Below are positions 11,061 to 24,337 of a stretch of DNA of 64,000 nt, piece by piece. The translations under genes and the position numbers were made by a program. A model generated the notes under the pieces. The model worked only from the letters and a program-made list of their open reading frames with translations. It searched no databases and had not been told where the DNA came from. The first letter of the stretch is position 1, and each line of letters starts with the position of its first letter. The DNA is from Ceratodon purpureus (taxonomy: Eukaryota > Streptophyta > Bryopsida > Pseudoditrichales > Ditrichaceae), in NCBI GenBank assembly GCA_014871385.1, contig CM026421.1, positions 21,132,865 through 21,196,864 of the forward strand. Direction: 5' to 3'.

Positions 11061-11987
11061 ATGGAATATCGATCACAAACACAATGGAATGAAGTTTATC
11101 AAGGTTGGTATCTGACTAACCAACCTGAACTCTTACAGAAACGTTACAAGAGGGATTTCAAGTTGTCACATTCCCAATTTATCCAGTTATTGGAAATGTT
11201 GAGACCTTTTATTCAAAAAAGGGAAACTCGTTTTAGAAGTGCAATTCCAGCAGCAAAAGCATTGGGGGTGGCAATCCATAGACTTGCTTTTGGTGGAGTT
11301 GTCAGAAGAATGGGATCATTTCTTGGAATTGATGCGTCTACATCTTGTAAGTACACCCACATAATTTGTGAAGTATTAGTGCATAAATATTATGATAAAT
11401 ATATTAAAATCCTTGAAGGACAAGAATTACAAACAATTATAGATGGCTTTAAAGAAATGACAAATATTCCATATATGTGGGGGCAATTGAAGGTTCTCAT
11501 ATTGTGTTGACTAAAAAATCAACACTTCAACAAGTTCCTGATGATTACTATAATCGGCATCACTCCCACTCTGTACTTTTGCAAGGAATTTGTGATTATC
11601 AACGACAGTTTCTAGATGTATTTGTGCGTTCCCCTGGTAGTACTCACAATGTAAGACATCTAAGGATGTCTTTCATTTGGCAGAGGATGCAGAATGAGTG
11701 ACTCTGCATATCTCATTCAAGTGGGATTATTCAAGTATTATACGGCCAAAGGCACTAGCACTAAACAACGGAACACATTTGATTTGAGCTGGACATCTGG
11801 GAGAGCTAGGATTGAAAACGCTTTTGGTATACTCAAGGGTTTAGGGTTCATTCTTAGAAATTTGAATTGTGATTTAAAAGATGCTCCAACCATCGTTACA
11901 GCTTGTTGTATTTTACACAATTTTTGTATTGGTACTAGGGACGTGGGAAGGGATGACGAAATTGATGATAAACCTAATAGTTTGTAA
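11061..11987 (+). pseudogene. HARBI1-type (DDE_Tnp_4) Harbinger transposase, frameshifted
   Basis: The N-terminal part (11061-about 11475) has the helix-turn-helix region typical of the family, such as FKLSHSQFIQLLEMLRPFIQ and AIHRLAFGGVVRRMGSFLG. The frame then shifts at a GTGGGGG run, where GAIEGSHIVLTK continues in another frame. A second disruption near 11690 leads into SDSAYLIQVGL, and the remainder reads GRARIENAFGILKG and ACCILHNFC. The DDE nuclease is recognisable. The first catalytic site reads GAIEGSHI where GAID is expected, while the GDSAY-type Asp and the ENAFG Glu are present. At least two frameshifts plus the Asp-to-Glu change mean it is inactive. Confidence 0.85.
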
Positions 11988-13429
11988 CCAGATTACGTTG
12001 TTCCAACAGTAGTTGCAGAGGAACAATCTAAAAAGATGGGTAAAAGAGAAAGGGAGGCATTATTTCAAGAGTGGTCAAAAAAACATTATGCATCCAAGTA
12101 ATTTTATTGTTAGATTGTTTGAGTCAAATTTAATTATTATTTTTGAATATCAATTTGTGTTTTTCATTTTAAAACAATAAAATCATATATTCAACGTCCT
12201 TCTAAATCTTAAATCACATTTTTCATTTTAAAAGTGTAACTGCTGAACAATTTGTAATTCTAAGTTAAGCGAACCGAATAAATCCAAATTTGAGCTATCA
12301 CTCAACACACATAAGCATCAACTTAACCACGAAATGAATGAATTACAGCACAGTGATCATATCAATCAACTCACATGAGCATCAACTTAACCACAAACTG
12401 AATAAATTACAGCATGGTGATCATGATTCCATGTTGGCACATGTGTCAGCCACCATCACACCCAAGCAAACTTGACGAACAACAAATGCAATGAAACAAA
12501 CTTCATCTAACACGTTTTCACTTGCGATTACCGTCCTGATGTTCGAGCACATCATTCTACAAAATCATAGCTCTTTTGCCTACGAAATGCCACTCCCTGC
12601 CACAACGAGATGGCTGTAAAAAAACCTACCCTACCAGCGCGTAGGGTTCTGCGGTGACAAATTCCCTACTATTTTCGGAGTTCCATGCGCTTGCCAGCAG
12701 GAAGTGTAAACGAACCCAGTGAAGGCCTTGAACTATGCAAGGCCTTCCCCAATGGAATTGTCCTTGGAATTGCACAAAGGCCCTCTACTCTCAGCCTCTT
12801 TACTGTTTTATTTTGTTTTTTTTATTTTTTATTTTATTTTATTTTTATTTTTATTTTTTATCTTTTTTATTTACGTTTTCAATGATCTGCATTACTTCCT
12901 TGAGTTTTTTGTAATTTTTTAATTTGCCCAAGGAAATGATATGAGTTATAATTTCACTGTTTGGATTCTTAAGTTCTATAAAATTCATTGAAGAAAAAAA
13001 AAAACTACAAATTGCGTAGGAGGAGAACTTGGATCCATGTTGTGATTGCAGCATTTTTTGAGTAAGTTGTAATTGTGCACTATATCTCATATTTGATACA
13101 CAAGTACTTTACTTAGTGGTCATTCCGAATTTCCAAAACCCTTAACCTTCTTAGTGTAAAAATCTCGCGTTGTGAGCAATCAAACTTTGCTCATCTTCAC
13201 GGGCACCATTGAAAAAAAAACATTTATGGAACTACAAATGCTATAATCTATCAATCCGTATGGTCAAAAATGTTAATTTTTTTTCCCATTGTTAAAATTG
13301 TAGTTATTTTTAAGATCCTACTGTCCAAGTTTTAAAAAGAACCTTTGTATCTTCTACACATCTTATTCACGAGAAACGGCAATTTTAGACTAACTTATTA
13401 GAAACATAGTCAAAGAACTTTAGGGGTTA

Positions 13430-13700
13430 AGTCTTGTCACTTCCTGCCTTTGAAAATGATAGGCAACTTGGGCAAAAAATTGGAGATTCTCGTTGTTTAT
13501 TGACTACTTCAATTAAGAGAAAATTCTTCTAAAATTCATCACTTTTGCATCGTAACTCTAAATGCTTTGAAAATTTTGTTATTTGAAAAGCTATTGTTGA
13601 AAGCTATGTGTAATAAAATTTTAGAAAATAACTAAATTCTAGGACCTTAACTTAACCTGCCCAAAAGAACTACAACCAATATGTGGTCTCAAAAGCCTTT
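13430..13700. repeat. Dispersed noncoding repeat, copy 1 of 2
   Basis: Shared blocks with 20440-20690 include GGGCAAAAAATTGGAGATTCTC versus GGGCAGAAAATTGGAGATTCTC, ACTTTTGCAT(C/A)GTAACT, AAATGCTTTGAAA, GCTATGTGTAATAAAA and ATGTGGTCTCAAA. The copies are diverged by roughly a fifth to a quarter, so this is an old family. AGGGGTTAA at 13433-13441 just before it resembles the end of a TTAA-targeting element. Confidence 0.65.
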
Positions 13701-15017
13701 TAAGATTAAATATTTAAGATATCTTTGATTTTAGGTGTTTAAGGTCTTAAGTATCCAAATATTAAAGGTTTTAAGAGTACTTAAGGTGTTTATGGTCTTA
13801 GTTATCTCATAAAGTATCTATGGTCTTAGTGTTTATAATGTTAATATTCATAGTTTTAACTCACTTATCATCTTTAAAATATACTAAATTTAATAGATGT
13901 TTCATTTTTTGAAATTGTACTCAATTTGTCCAAAAATCAATAATTTGGGTAAACCATGCATTTTTCATTTGAATTTTTATATAGGTTCTTATACTTAATA
14001 CATAAAAGACCCAATTTAAAGATGCATTCATTGGAAATCATTAATTAACAATAGTATTCATTTTTATATATATTTCATCAAACTACATTATTTTAAATTT
14101 TATACTAATTCATTAAATATGGTATTGCAAATTCATTTATTTATTTTTAGAATGAACTTGAGAACCATTGAAAGGTGTTTTATTAAAAAAAGCAATTTAC
14201 AACATAAAAATATGAAAATATTGAGGAATATAATACAATGCACACTAATATAAAGTGCCTCAACTGACAAACAACTGTGATTGTAGATTATTTCTTCTCC
14301 ATTATATTGAACTATTTTTTCAATGGGCACCATCAAAGTTCAATTTGAACAATTCTTATAGATATCAAATTTTTGTAAGCACCACTTAGTACACCTTATA
14401 TAATATTTTCTTATTTTAGAATAATTTTATATATTTTAACAAGTAGCAGTGATCATTGAAATCGTTTTTAACCATAATTTTTCTTCTAAACTTCTATACT
14501 AATGCATCACTAACTTGTTAAAAATATTATCCATGTTTATCAAAAATTGGTTTCGAGTATATGATGTTCAACCTGTGCAAAATAATATACATCACATTAC
14601 TACTGAATTTAGCATTTATAAAGAAATGACGAAAAACTTTATTGGTGAAGGTATATTTTTTTGTTTTTAAGAATGGTTTTTGATAAATATTTATTTGATT
14701 TCCTAATTTTAAAATTTTCATAAATTGTGGATATCATATTTGATAACTTAATGTTATCATATTCAAGGCTGTAGGTTGTAATAGAATCTTCAAGAATGAT
14801 GCAATATAGTTTTAAAAAGATTTTAGAAGAATCTTTGATAAGATATAAAGCTTAGAATATGTTAGAAAACGCAAAGGATGTTCAAAATGAGATGTATTTT
14901 TTAACATATGTGTACTCTCAATGCTAATGGTTGAAATAGTACAATTTGACAAATAATATCACGACTCAAGTACACCTTTCATGGCAAGAGCATATAAAAT
15001 TCTATTCTTGATGTAAA

Positions 15018-15855
15018 CCCCTAGAGTTGAAAGGCCTCAAAACTACCAAACACCCTCAAAACTAAACTTTTTCAATACAAGGTGTAAGTTTTTAAATTTT
15101 GATGTATTTTAGGGCAAAATAACCGTAGGATCTAGTACCTTATTTGTACATGTATATATGCCTCAAATCTTAGATTCAAAATCCTTACCGTTTGTGAGAT
15201 CATAACGTTCTAAGTTGAAAAAAAAGTTTTTTTCTTTTGTTGCAAAATGGGTTTCTAGTGTTTTGTGAGCCAAGAAACTAATTTCAAAAGAAAATTTGAT
15301 GTAAGGCTCTTCAAATTCTTGTTCCTAAGTGGTTTTGGAATACGCCCATGCACCTTTTCCCCTCATACCACCTATACAATCTAAAGAAATGTTTGATTTT
15401 TCACTTGGAGGTATGCTAAAATTCAAATACAAAGGTTGGTCTATGATAGTAAAAAAGGCATATGGAAAAATATTGGATTGAAAATCCTAGCGATGAGATA
15501 AATCCTTCAATTTGTATTTTCATGTTCAAATAACAAAACTTGAAAAAATATAAAATCTCAAATTTTGGTGAATTTTTGAAGTTTTTGGGATCTGATTAAT
15601 TTTGGGCAGATTTTAAGCATATACTGTAGTTTTGGGCAGATTTCAATATGCCCAAATAGTGTTTTCAAACTTGACTGTAGATATCTCTTACAGTATGATG
15701 AATTTAAAGCATGAATGGTCTTGTTAGAAAGATATGATAATTGGCAATTGTCTATACTGTGCCAAAATTACAACTTCATCGTAAAAAAATCGACTCATAG
15801 AGAGCTTGACTAGACCCTAAATCATACCATTTTTGTTGAGTTGATGCTTTACGGG
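15018..15855. mobile_element. Probable decayed TTAA-flanked non-autonomous element
   Basis: The right end is GTAAAGCATCAACTC in complement, capped by GGG and a TTAA at 15856-15859. The left end begins CCCCTAGAGTTG after TAAA. Internal text such as GTAGGATCTAGTACC, ATCATAACGTTC and AAAATCTCAAATTTTGG matches the better preserved element at 24338-25266 in the same order. It has no coding capacity. Confidence 0.45.
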
Positions 15856-18769
15856 TTAATCATGAAGATAATATAACCTTCATGGTTCTGCAATACTCCC
15901 TAATTTTGTGTATTTTAAAAAAGTTCATGCTCAATTTGACGAACTGTTGGTATATTATGCTCTAATGTATGACTTGGTGTTTATCTTTTTTGTGCAAGAG
16001 TATCCTTTACAATTATAGTTTGAAGTTTTACATTGCACCAAAAAAATTAAACTGTGAACTTATATAATGAAGTAACAGACGGTTTGCAAAAACAAGCCAC
16101 CGATTGCACGAGCCACTTGAAGTTAAAACAAGAGTTGTTACGGTGTTTAACTTAACAAGTGGATCCACTAGAATTTTATTCTTTCATTTATTTGGAATTG
16201 AACAATCAACAATTTATACAATATTGATTAATTTTGTAAGAACTCTAAATCATAAGCTATCATGCCAAGTGGATTAACCTTAATTGGATAAATCAAACAA
16301 ATTGGATTAATATCAATTGGATAAATTAAGGCGTATTGCAATTGAATTTCAAGCCAAAAAAATATTAACTAGTGGTAAAATCATGACTCGTTACATTTTC
16401 AACAAACCGAGTCTTATAAGTTGGATACAAATGAACAAATTTTTGGATTAACTAATAGGCCTAGTGTTTTTATTTCCTGGAAAAGATGTAAAAATCTACG
16501 TTATTGCAGATTAAGCTTATCCTTTAGCTCCATGACTTGTAACACCATTTAAAGCAAGCCATAATATATAATTAACAAAAAATTACAAAAATGATGAATA
16601 CATGTCATAGCTCAACTAGGGTGGTTATAAAACGCACTTTTGAAGTTCTTAAAGTAAGGTTTAAGGAACCCATTAACGAGACAAAATTGAATGTGCAATA
16701 TATATTGGAGAATTGCACCCTCTATTCATATTAGCAAAATAATTTAGGATACTTAAAAATTCTTAACAGTTTTCAAACAAAAAGAGTTCCTTATGAAAAT
16801 GAATGAAATGACCTAGTGAAGCGCATAGATATAGTGTTGGGTTTAATTGGAAAAGCCATTATAGACTACATTATATAGACATGTAGAAATTGATCATCGT
16901 ATAAAATCTTAGTATATTATCTTATTGCTTGTAAAATTTGTGATCATTATAAATTCTTTGTTTGATTGTTTCCATCAATGAATACAACCTCAGAATTAAC
17001 AAATCTTGTGAAAGATATTCTACATATGCATTATGTTAACCTACTTTTATACAAATTGTAAGAATCCAAGAAATATTCTTTATTATCATAACTTATTAGG
17101 TGCAAATTATTCCAATTTTTTGTAATTATCATTTTGTAATCTTGGTCCCAACTTGTAAATTATTTTAGATATAATTTTATCAATTTTTATCGACTTAAGG
17201 AACCTCTAGAATTGCTACCGCAATTATCTAGCACTTTATTGGTACACTTTATTGTTTTCGAAATATAATATCTATTATTTACTCTAGAGTCATGTAAATG
17301 GAGAAGATAAGACAAATTTATATGTTGGTTGGTCGTAGATATCTTTGCCATAGGCGACTCCACCTTACTTTCCATTGGATGTTTAGTTAGCAATTTTTTT
17401 TTGAGTAGAGCTAACAAAAACTCATTCTTTTATCGTCAAAATCTTCATCCTTACTTACATGTTTTTGTCTGTTTTCATACAAATTTTAAAGCAAATTTCA
17501 TTCAATTATGATGACTTCATAAAAAAACTACATGAATGTGCTACACATCACTTTTTGTTAAGTTTGTGTTACTTGTCTCAAAAAAATCTATAGCTTAAAA
17601 TATATATAATTTTGAATACTATAAGAAACATACATATATACATATAAATAATTGAAATACTTAATAATTTTATAAACTATATATGTAAACCTTAAAGCAC
17701 AATATATTAACCTTACTAAAAATACCTTGACTAACAACATTACACAAATAGCCAGTACTCGATTTCAATAGCTCCAACACTATGGAGATATTTATTAAAA
17801 AAACATAACTAAATAAATAAATGAAAAACTAGATTACAGAAAATAGTACGAACATTCTTTGAACAAATTTTTGTATCCATTCAATTTTATGGTAGAAATC
17901 ATCAAATTTTTTGTAACCACGAAAAAAAAGAAACTTCACTTAATAGTATAGGGAACACCGTTGGATTTCTTAGTGTAGTTTTCATTTGTGGTATGGAAGA
18001 CTACAATAAAGAAATTTTCTCTCTTCGACAGACTACAATTGAGCCACTATGTGCGGCCTCCAATTGAAATCAATTTTTATTAGAAAGCACCCCAAATTTC
18101 AATAAAACGGCCATGTGCGGCTGCCCAAGATGTCTTCCTGTCAAACATCTACAATAATATATAAAAGTCTTATATAAATATATTAGAACTTATGGAGTAT
18201 ACATATGAATATCTATCATTTACATATTCGAATATTCAACATCCCTGCTAACATAGAGCGGAATGCCAAGAAGTTTTGGCAGGAGCATACCTATCTAGCC
18301 TTTAATTTTGGATTAATACTGATTTTTGCTGCTGTATAATATCATTCCCATCCGATCTTTTAATTTTTTTATTCCCACGAAACAAGTACATCATTGCAGG
18401 GATTCCAATCCGAATTTTAAAAACAAATATGGCAGCAAAATGAGGCATCGGAGGATCATGTCTGTTATCATACCACACAAAGAAACTTATAATTGGCAAG
18501 TGTGCGGTGTACTAATCTGGATTTACCCGATTAAGGAGACGGTCCTTCCTCACTCTGCCACATCACCCTCGTTGCATGGGTTACACGTGTGCAGTGAGGC
18601 TTTACAATGTAGACAAATGACAAGTAAATACGTTTAATGTGGCATCCTGCAGTAACTAGCAACTAAATTACTTCTGAATCAAGGAAAATCTACATTTTTT
18701 GTAAACATTCAAAAAATTCTGAAGATATTAGAATTATCTATAAAGGTATCTGGTATTTGACTTGAACCG

Positions 18770-19070
18770 GGAGTCCGAGTAGAGAGAGAGAAACATCGGT
18801 CTTCGAAGGAGATCGACATGAATGAAGTGTCTGTTCGATCCACCCCCAATCCAATGCCCACAGGACTATTGATACACATCGATATCCGGGTTGAAGATCC
18901 CGAAAGGGCCTTGAATTCCGGACATCCGTTTCTAAATGGAAGCAGCACCGGGACTTCCCGGGAGATCACCCATCCCAGTACTATTCCGGCCCAAAGGCGC
19001 TTAATTTCAGAGTTCTAATGGGATCTGGTGAAGTAGCCTTGGTATGACCACATCACAAGGAGTCCGAGTA
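18770..19070 (-). repeat. 5S-derived insertion flanked by 12-bp direct repeats
   Basis: GGAGTCCGAGTA occurs at 18770-18781 and again at 19059-19070, bracketing a 5S-rRNA-like segment, about 150 further bases and a CTCTCT tail (minus-strand sense). Direct repeats of this length and a simple-sequence tail are what a SINE-type retroposition leaves. Cassandra-type TRIM LTRs, which also carry 5S sequence, are an alternative, but I see no second LTR. Confidence 0.5.
18938..19055 (-). pseudogene. 5S rRNA-like sequence, diverged
   Basis: On the minus strand this 118-base segment follows plant 5S rRNA along its whole length. It holds recognisable forms of the 5' GGT-CATACCA part, the CCCAT-AGAACTC-GAA-TTAAGCG-C-TTGGGC internal promoter area (box A to box C) and the GATGGGTGA-CTCCCGGGAAGTCC 3' half. 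Many substitutions are C-to-T or G-to-A, as expected from methylated, unselected DNA. It is unlikely to make functional ribosomal RNA. It forms the head of the insertion bounded by the 12-bp direct repeats. Confidence 0.75.
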
Positions 19071-20250
19071 TATAAAGCGAGGATACACTCTGCACCATTT
19101 GAAACCCTAATCTTGAGCGGTCTCTCCACCTCTATCGGAGCTCTCTGCGTATAAAAGAAGTGGTCAAGTTTGTTTGCCTGTGAATATAGAATTGCTGAGG
19201 TAACCTCGGCAATGAATGTAGGGACTATTGGTTTAAATACCATGAATTTTGATGATAAACATAACATTATTTCTTCATCCTATATAATTATTATACATGA
19301 AAGAGTTTGATGGTCTTAAACCTATAAATGTTCCTTGGTATTTTTGGAGTCAAAATTGTCAAAATATACCTTTATTACTAACAAGCTCTTTTTTATAAAT
19401 TTAGACACAAAATTGAATATGTAACCATAGGATCTTGTACCTACCTGACCTAAATTGGTGTTTACTAGATTTGAGAATAATTCACCGTACAGATTGAGAG
19501 ATTATAATTTTTGAATTCACTGTAAAAGTTTTCATTGACAGTGCCTCGGCCGTATATCAAAGTTTTGATGCCCAAATACTATACTTGGCAAATACATTTT
19601 ATTTATAAACGGTCATCCATTCCGGCATGTATGAAAGTTAGGTGTACCCTCGCAAAGTATGAGCCCCGTTTAGTATGAGAAAGTGAAAAAATGTTTTTTA
19701 CTCTCAAAAGGGGTGTATTGAAATTGCATCACATTCTCCAAATCTAAAAGTACCAAAAGGGAAATTATACATTTTCAATTGAAAATCCAAAAAACAAATA
19801 TATTCTTGCCAATGAAAAAAAGGTCCACCAAAAATTTCATTCAAGTAAAAATAGAATTCAAACTTCTAGAATTTTTGGAAGTGTAAATTGTATATTTTTC
19901 CTTTATTTTTGAAGAGCAATTTTGGCAATAGGGGTCATGTGGATGGGCCTCATGCCACGTCATAGATATTGGATGAAATTTGTTAAGTATGAATGAAAAA
20001 TGGATATTGGATGTGATATTTTTTTTCGACAAAAAAAAAAGATTGGATGAAAACCAACTTATGGATGATAAATATCATTTGGATGAAAATTTTCAGGAAT
20101 GAAGACAACCCGGCCTTTTGATGGAAATTGTTAGTTAAATGTAAAATGTCATCAATGTACACGGATGAAAAATTATTGGGCCCATCGTTTTGCAAGTGCC
20201 CACCATATGAAATTTAGTCTTGCAACTTTTGAAATTTTGAAGTTGCTTAT
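19071..20250. other. AT-rich intergenic DNA with a partial repeat copy
   Basis: At about 19320-19540 the order CATAGGATCTTGTACC, TCACCGTACAGATT, GAGATTATAA resembles the TTAA-flanked elements at 15018 and 24338, so this is a third, partial copy. Otherwise no gene is seen. Confidence 0.5.
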
Positions 20251-20252
20251 TA

Positions 20253-20426
20253 CTCCCTCCGTCTCACTAAAAGAGCATGGTTTGGTAAAATAATTTGTCT
20301 CAAAAAAAAGAGTGGTTTCTAACTTTGGCCATTTATTTTGAAATTTGACAACTTTTTTCTAAATTTAGAAATGCCCTTAAATATGCTATTATTAGCAAAA
20401 TATGCTCTTTAGTGAGACGGAGGGAG
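20253..20426. mobile_element. 174-bp Stowaway-like MITE
   Basis: Termini are CTCCCTCCGTCTCACTAAA at the left and its complement TTTAGTGAGACGGAGGGAG at the right. TA dinucleotides flank it on both sides (20251-20252, 20427-20428), matching the Tc1/mariner-derived Stowaway family. The inverted repeat extends about 25 bases (through AGAGCAT) and is close to perfect, so the copy is fairly young. It sits beside the dispersed repeat at 20440. Confidence 0.9.
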
Positions 20427-20439
20427 TATTATTTTGAAT

Positions 20440-20690
20440 AATAAGCAATTTGGGCAGAAAATTGGAGATTCTCATTGATTACCAGCTGCTCCGATTCATG
20501 ACGGATTCTTATAAAATCCATAACTTTTGCATAGTAACTTCAAATGCTTTGAAATTTGAGCCTTTAGAAAAACTACAAGTGAAAGCCATGTGTAATAAAA
20601 AAAATGGATAATTCCAAAAATGAAGCTAGCAAAAAAGTATTGTGACCACAATGTGGTCTCAAAGACCTTTAGGGATTAATTTCTAAAGCT
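20440..20690. repeat. Dispersed noncoding repeat, copy 2 of 2
   Basis: This matches 13430-13700 in order and orientation across about 250 bases. It ends near CCTTTAGGGATTAA, again resembling a TTAA-type element terminus. It has no coding capacity. Confidence 0.65.
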
Positions 20691-23600
20691 CTTTTAATCC
20701 CGATTTGGTCTAAAGAATGATAGGCAACTTAAATGAAATAGTAAAAAGTAATATCTTTGTGTCAAATTCTTTGTGAAGGAAGATTTTCCTCCAACCTAAT
20801 TGTGTGATTTTTTGGATAAATTTATGTTTTCTTCTTGGAAATTTTCATTAAAGAGCTTAGTTTTATCTTCAAATATGGAAGGAAAAAAATTATTATTTTT
20901 GAGATAATCAAGATTCTTTCTATCGTAATTTATTCTTAACCAAAACCATCAATTTATCCAAGTTGTAGTATACATGAGTTCAACCAAAGGTTATAGGCTT
21001 CAAAGTTCAACAGAAATATAGTTCCATTATTGCTTAAAAAAAATTTCAGCCCACTTTGACCTTTACAATTTCACAAATGAAGAAAAAGAAATGGTATAAT
21101 TTTGGTATATGAGTGCTATATCAATTTGAGTTTAACATCTTATGATTTAATTTATTAAAAATGCTTGAATTGAAATTTATTAAGTCTGAAGAAAAAAGTT
21201 GTCAATTTGGCAGTTTTGGCCAATTTGCATTAAGGATTTTAAGAGTTAAACTTAAGAAAAATAGTTTTCAAGGATAAAATGACAACAAATGAGGCACATT
21301 GTATGTACACATGCATTTAGATAAGTACATGTGAACAATTCTTTAGTAGATTATAAAAAGTATCATTCTTTTTTACTACAACAAATCCATGTATCACTTA
21401 TTAGTCAACAAAGCAAAAATACAACACTAAACTAGCTGACAACGTTTATGCACTTGTGTATTCTATCTCCATGCGAGACTTTGATTTCATGACCAAATCA
21501 ACTCATAATACATTGCGGATACATCCACAAAAAAATGGTAGCAACTGCTCTAATTCATGGAACATGAACTTGTCTTTTACAAACACTTATCAATTGTACA
21601 TAGAGTATGAAGAGGCTTTGGATTTACTTGTAATGAATCTTAAATTGTTCATATAAAACGTAACCAACTAAACTTAATAAAAGTTCTTTTGCCCAATGAT
21701 GTTGTGAAGGCCATGGACTGTATTATTCAAAGAGATATCCTTCCACCCATATTTGTTTCAGTTCCAAACATAGCACCTAGGTGGGGACGTATGGATAACA
21801 ATCTATATTAATACGTGTCAAAAAGGGTTAGTAGATTATTTTTAATAATTTTTAGTTTTGTGAGGTCTTTTGCACATTAGGATATTCTAGACTATGATTT
21901 GGCAATATAAGTAAGGCACCTCAATTCCTTTGTCGTTTCAAATTTTGGCAGTTTTTATCTATCTTACCATTCCACTATCAAACTTGAATTACAATACCAC
22001 AATTTAGTTAGAAAGTTGGAGTATGCTCATTAGGACCTTCTTATTAGATTTTCCAGCTTTAAAGTACATGTAGTGACAAAGATAAAGTCGTGATTGTACA
22101 CCATACTCAAGCATCCACAAATTATTGTACATCATTTTTTTTTTTAAAAACAAATTTTGAGTCAGTATGTACTTTGGTTGTAGGGGATGCAATAAGTTGA
22201 GATGGTGAGAGCTATAATAAAAACTGATGTCTCTTGAAAGATCATGCAATTATGATATTGAATCAAAGTTTATTAATCAAATTTGAGAATTTCCAATTCA
22301 TCTTGCAAGCGGCACATTGATGAATGAGGTTATAAATACAACTTGAATTGCACGTATTTGCATCAACCCTATAATAAGGTTACTTTTGTCAATATAAAAA
22401 TAATGAGTTGACTTATAAATCTAAGGTCTAGATTGTGTTTATTGAAGCTAAACAAACATTGTTTCTCTTCTTGTATCCCATTGTGACCTGCTAGAAATGA
22501 TAATTGGCTACATTCATTGAATGGTAATTTAGCCTTTGAAATAATTCATGTTTAAATTCCCATATTTGTCATCACGTCTTTTATACTATGGTATGCAAGT
22601 TTAATCTTGAAGGTAAATGCTCAATTCAACAACCCTAACTTATAGTGTCCTTCAAAAGATTGAGCATAGTGCATACTAAAAGATTGCCGTTAAAGAAATA
22701 AGTTTGTCTTTGTAGAGGTATTATATTAGTGTAGGTATCTTGTTAGAAATAGATTTGTATTTGTAGGTAGCCTATTACAAGTACATCTAGTGCTTAGTAA
22801 ACAATATTCATTTAATTACTAATTTTATCTTTTTAGAACATTCCATAAGTTTTCAAAGCTTCATTTTGATAAAAACTTGTTTGAAGTGTTTTGCTTTCAA
22901 AATTTACTAACACTAGATGTACTTGTATGTTTTCTACAAGATATGTACATGTTTTGTGTTTTGTCTTGTATTTTGCTCCCAAATCCTAGCTTGAGTTGCA
23001 AGCATGGAAGTTCCTTTCTATTGAAACATGGAGGTCATGTTGACATCACTATAAAAATATAATTACAGCCTAACTTCATGTTGAGGACGATATCAATTTT
23101 GAATAATTTTGTTGCACTTTACCACAGTAAAAACGAGTTGTGATTCAATAATACACCATATATGCAATCACTTATGAAGAATTTTAGCAGTTATCAAGAA
23201 ACATAAGAGGAAAATGGAGGTCAAATTTTGCTTCCACACTAAATCAGGACATACAATTTATTTGGTACATGTAAATCTTGTTAAATTTTGTTTAATCCAT
23301 GAGATAAAATGGTCTTAAATTAGAACTCAAAATAGCCAACTAGATTCATCAAAATACTCATGAGATTGAAAGGACTAAAAATTGATTCAAAATTTGGTTT
23401 AATTTAAAAAGATATATAATCATGATTTAATATTATAAATAACACTTTTGTATTGATATTTATACAACTATTATGTCTTTTCTCTTTAACAATGTTTGTA
23501 CCAATTACAATTCATCTTTTTCAATAAGATAGATAAGATGTTTCATAGAACCACAAATTTATCACTAAAGGTAGAACCTTCAAAAATTCTGATATTATAG

Positions 23601-24333
23601 TTATATATGTTTAGAAACAAGGTCTATGGATAGATATATCTTTGAAATATAAACAAATGCCAAAATAAAATAAACAAATTATTTGATGATCAAGCACAAT
23701 AAAAATCTACATAGGTAATTGGGCTTATTGATAGACTGAAAAGAAACTTTATTTTTACTCGATTGCTTTGAAGACCAAAGTTTCTATTTTTCTATAGCAC
23801 ATCCACAAGAATACATAAACAACATCTAGCAAATGGTAGCCAATAGTATTTGATAATATAATAAGGCTTTAAAATCATTAGCACAAGATTATGAAGTATA
23901 AAAAAAAGATATTTTAGTAAATCACAAATTTCAATGGATGTTTAAAAGGATCAAAAAGGAGGTTTTACTATTTTATATGTACCATGTAATCTAAAGCACC
24001 ACACCAAGTACCATACGTTAATAGCAAGTTTATACATAAAAAAATCTTAAAATAAAAATGGAAATTTTTAGAATGGAAAAACAAAAATATGAAAAATTAT
24101 TTAATGTGATATTTGTCTAATTTTAATCCATTTAAAGCTAAATTTAATTATCAGAAAAAACTAAAAAATTGAAATTATGAAAAATAAACCTTATTTTTCC
24201 AAATAAAATAAATATTTGTTCAAGGATGAACACACTTATTATGGTGATAGGATAAATACCATGTATAAAGTGGAATCTAATTTGATTTATTTGTTAATTA
24301 CATCTTAGTAACAACATGCTTAAAATAAACAAC
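20691..24333. other. AT-rich gene-free region
   Basis: Stops are frequent in all frames and no recognisable repeat termini, RNA genes or coding regions were found by eye. Confidence 0.5.
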
Positions 24334-24337
24334 TTAA

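Larger units (their letters stand above)
8104..12719. mobile_element. 4.6-kb PIF/Harbinger element, decayed
   Basis: The left end starts CTGGGCTGGTTCACAC and continues to TTCCTGCTGGCAAGTGC. The complement of the right end starts CTGGGTTCGTTTACAC and continues CTTCCTGCTGGCAAGCGC, giving an inverted repeat of about 35 bases. Flanks are TTA on the left and TGA on the right, close to the TWA target expected for Harbinger. Inside are a plus-strand HARBI1-type transposase remnant (11061-11987) and a minus-strand DNA-binding protein gene remnant (8602-10330), the two-gene plan of Harbinger. A small TIR element is nested at 9910-10250. Every gene is broken, so the element cannot be autonomous. Confidence 0.8.
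12723..18769. other. AT-rich gene-free region with old repeats
   Basis: About 6 kb of low-GC DNA has frequent stops in all frames. It contains a T/A-rich run at 12805-12870, a short degenerate array built on TTTAAGGTCTTAAGTAT at about 13730-13850, one copy of a 250-bp dispersed repeat (13430-13700), and a TTAA-associated element (15018-15855). No gene or RNA gene can be supported. Confidence 0.6.

Noticed and set aside
18938-19055. Functional 5S rRNA gene
   Set aside because: There are too many substitutions for a working 5S RNA, and it is a lone copy within a repeat-like insertion.
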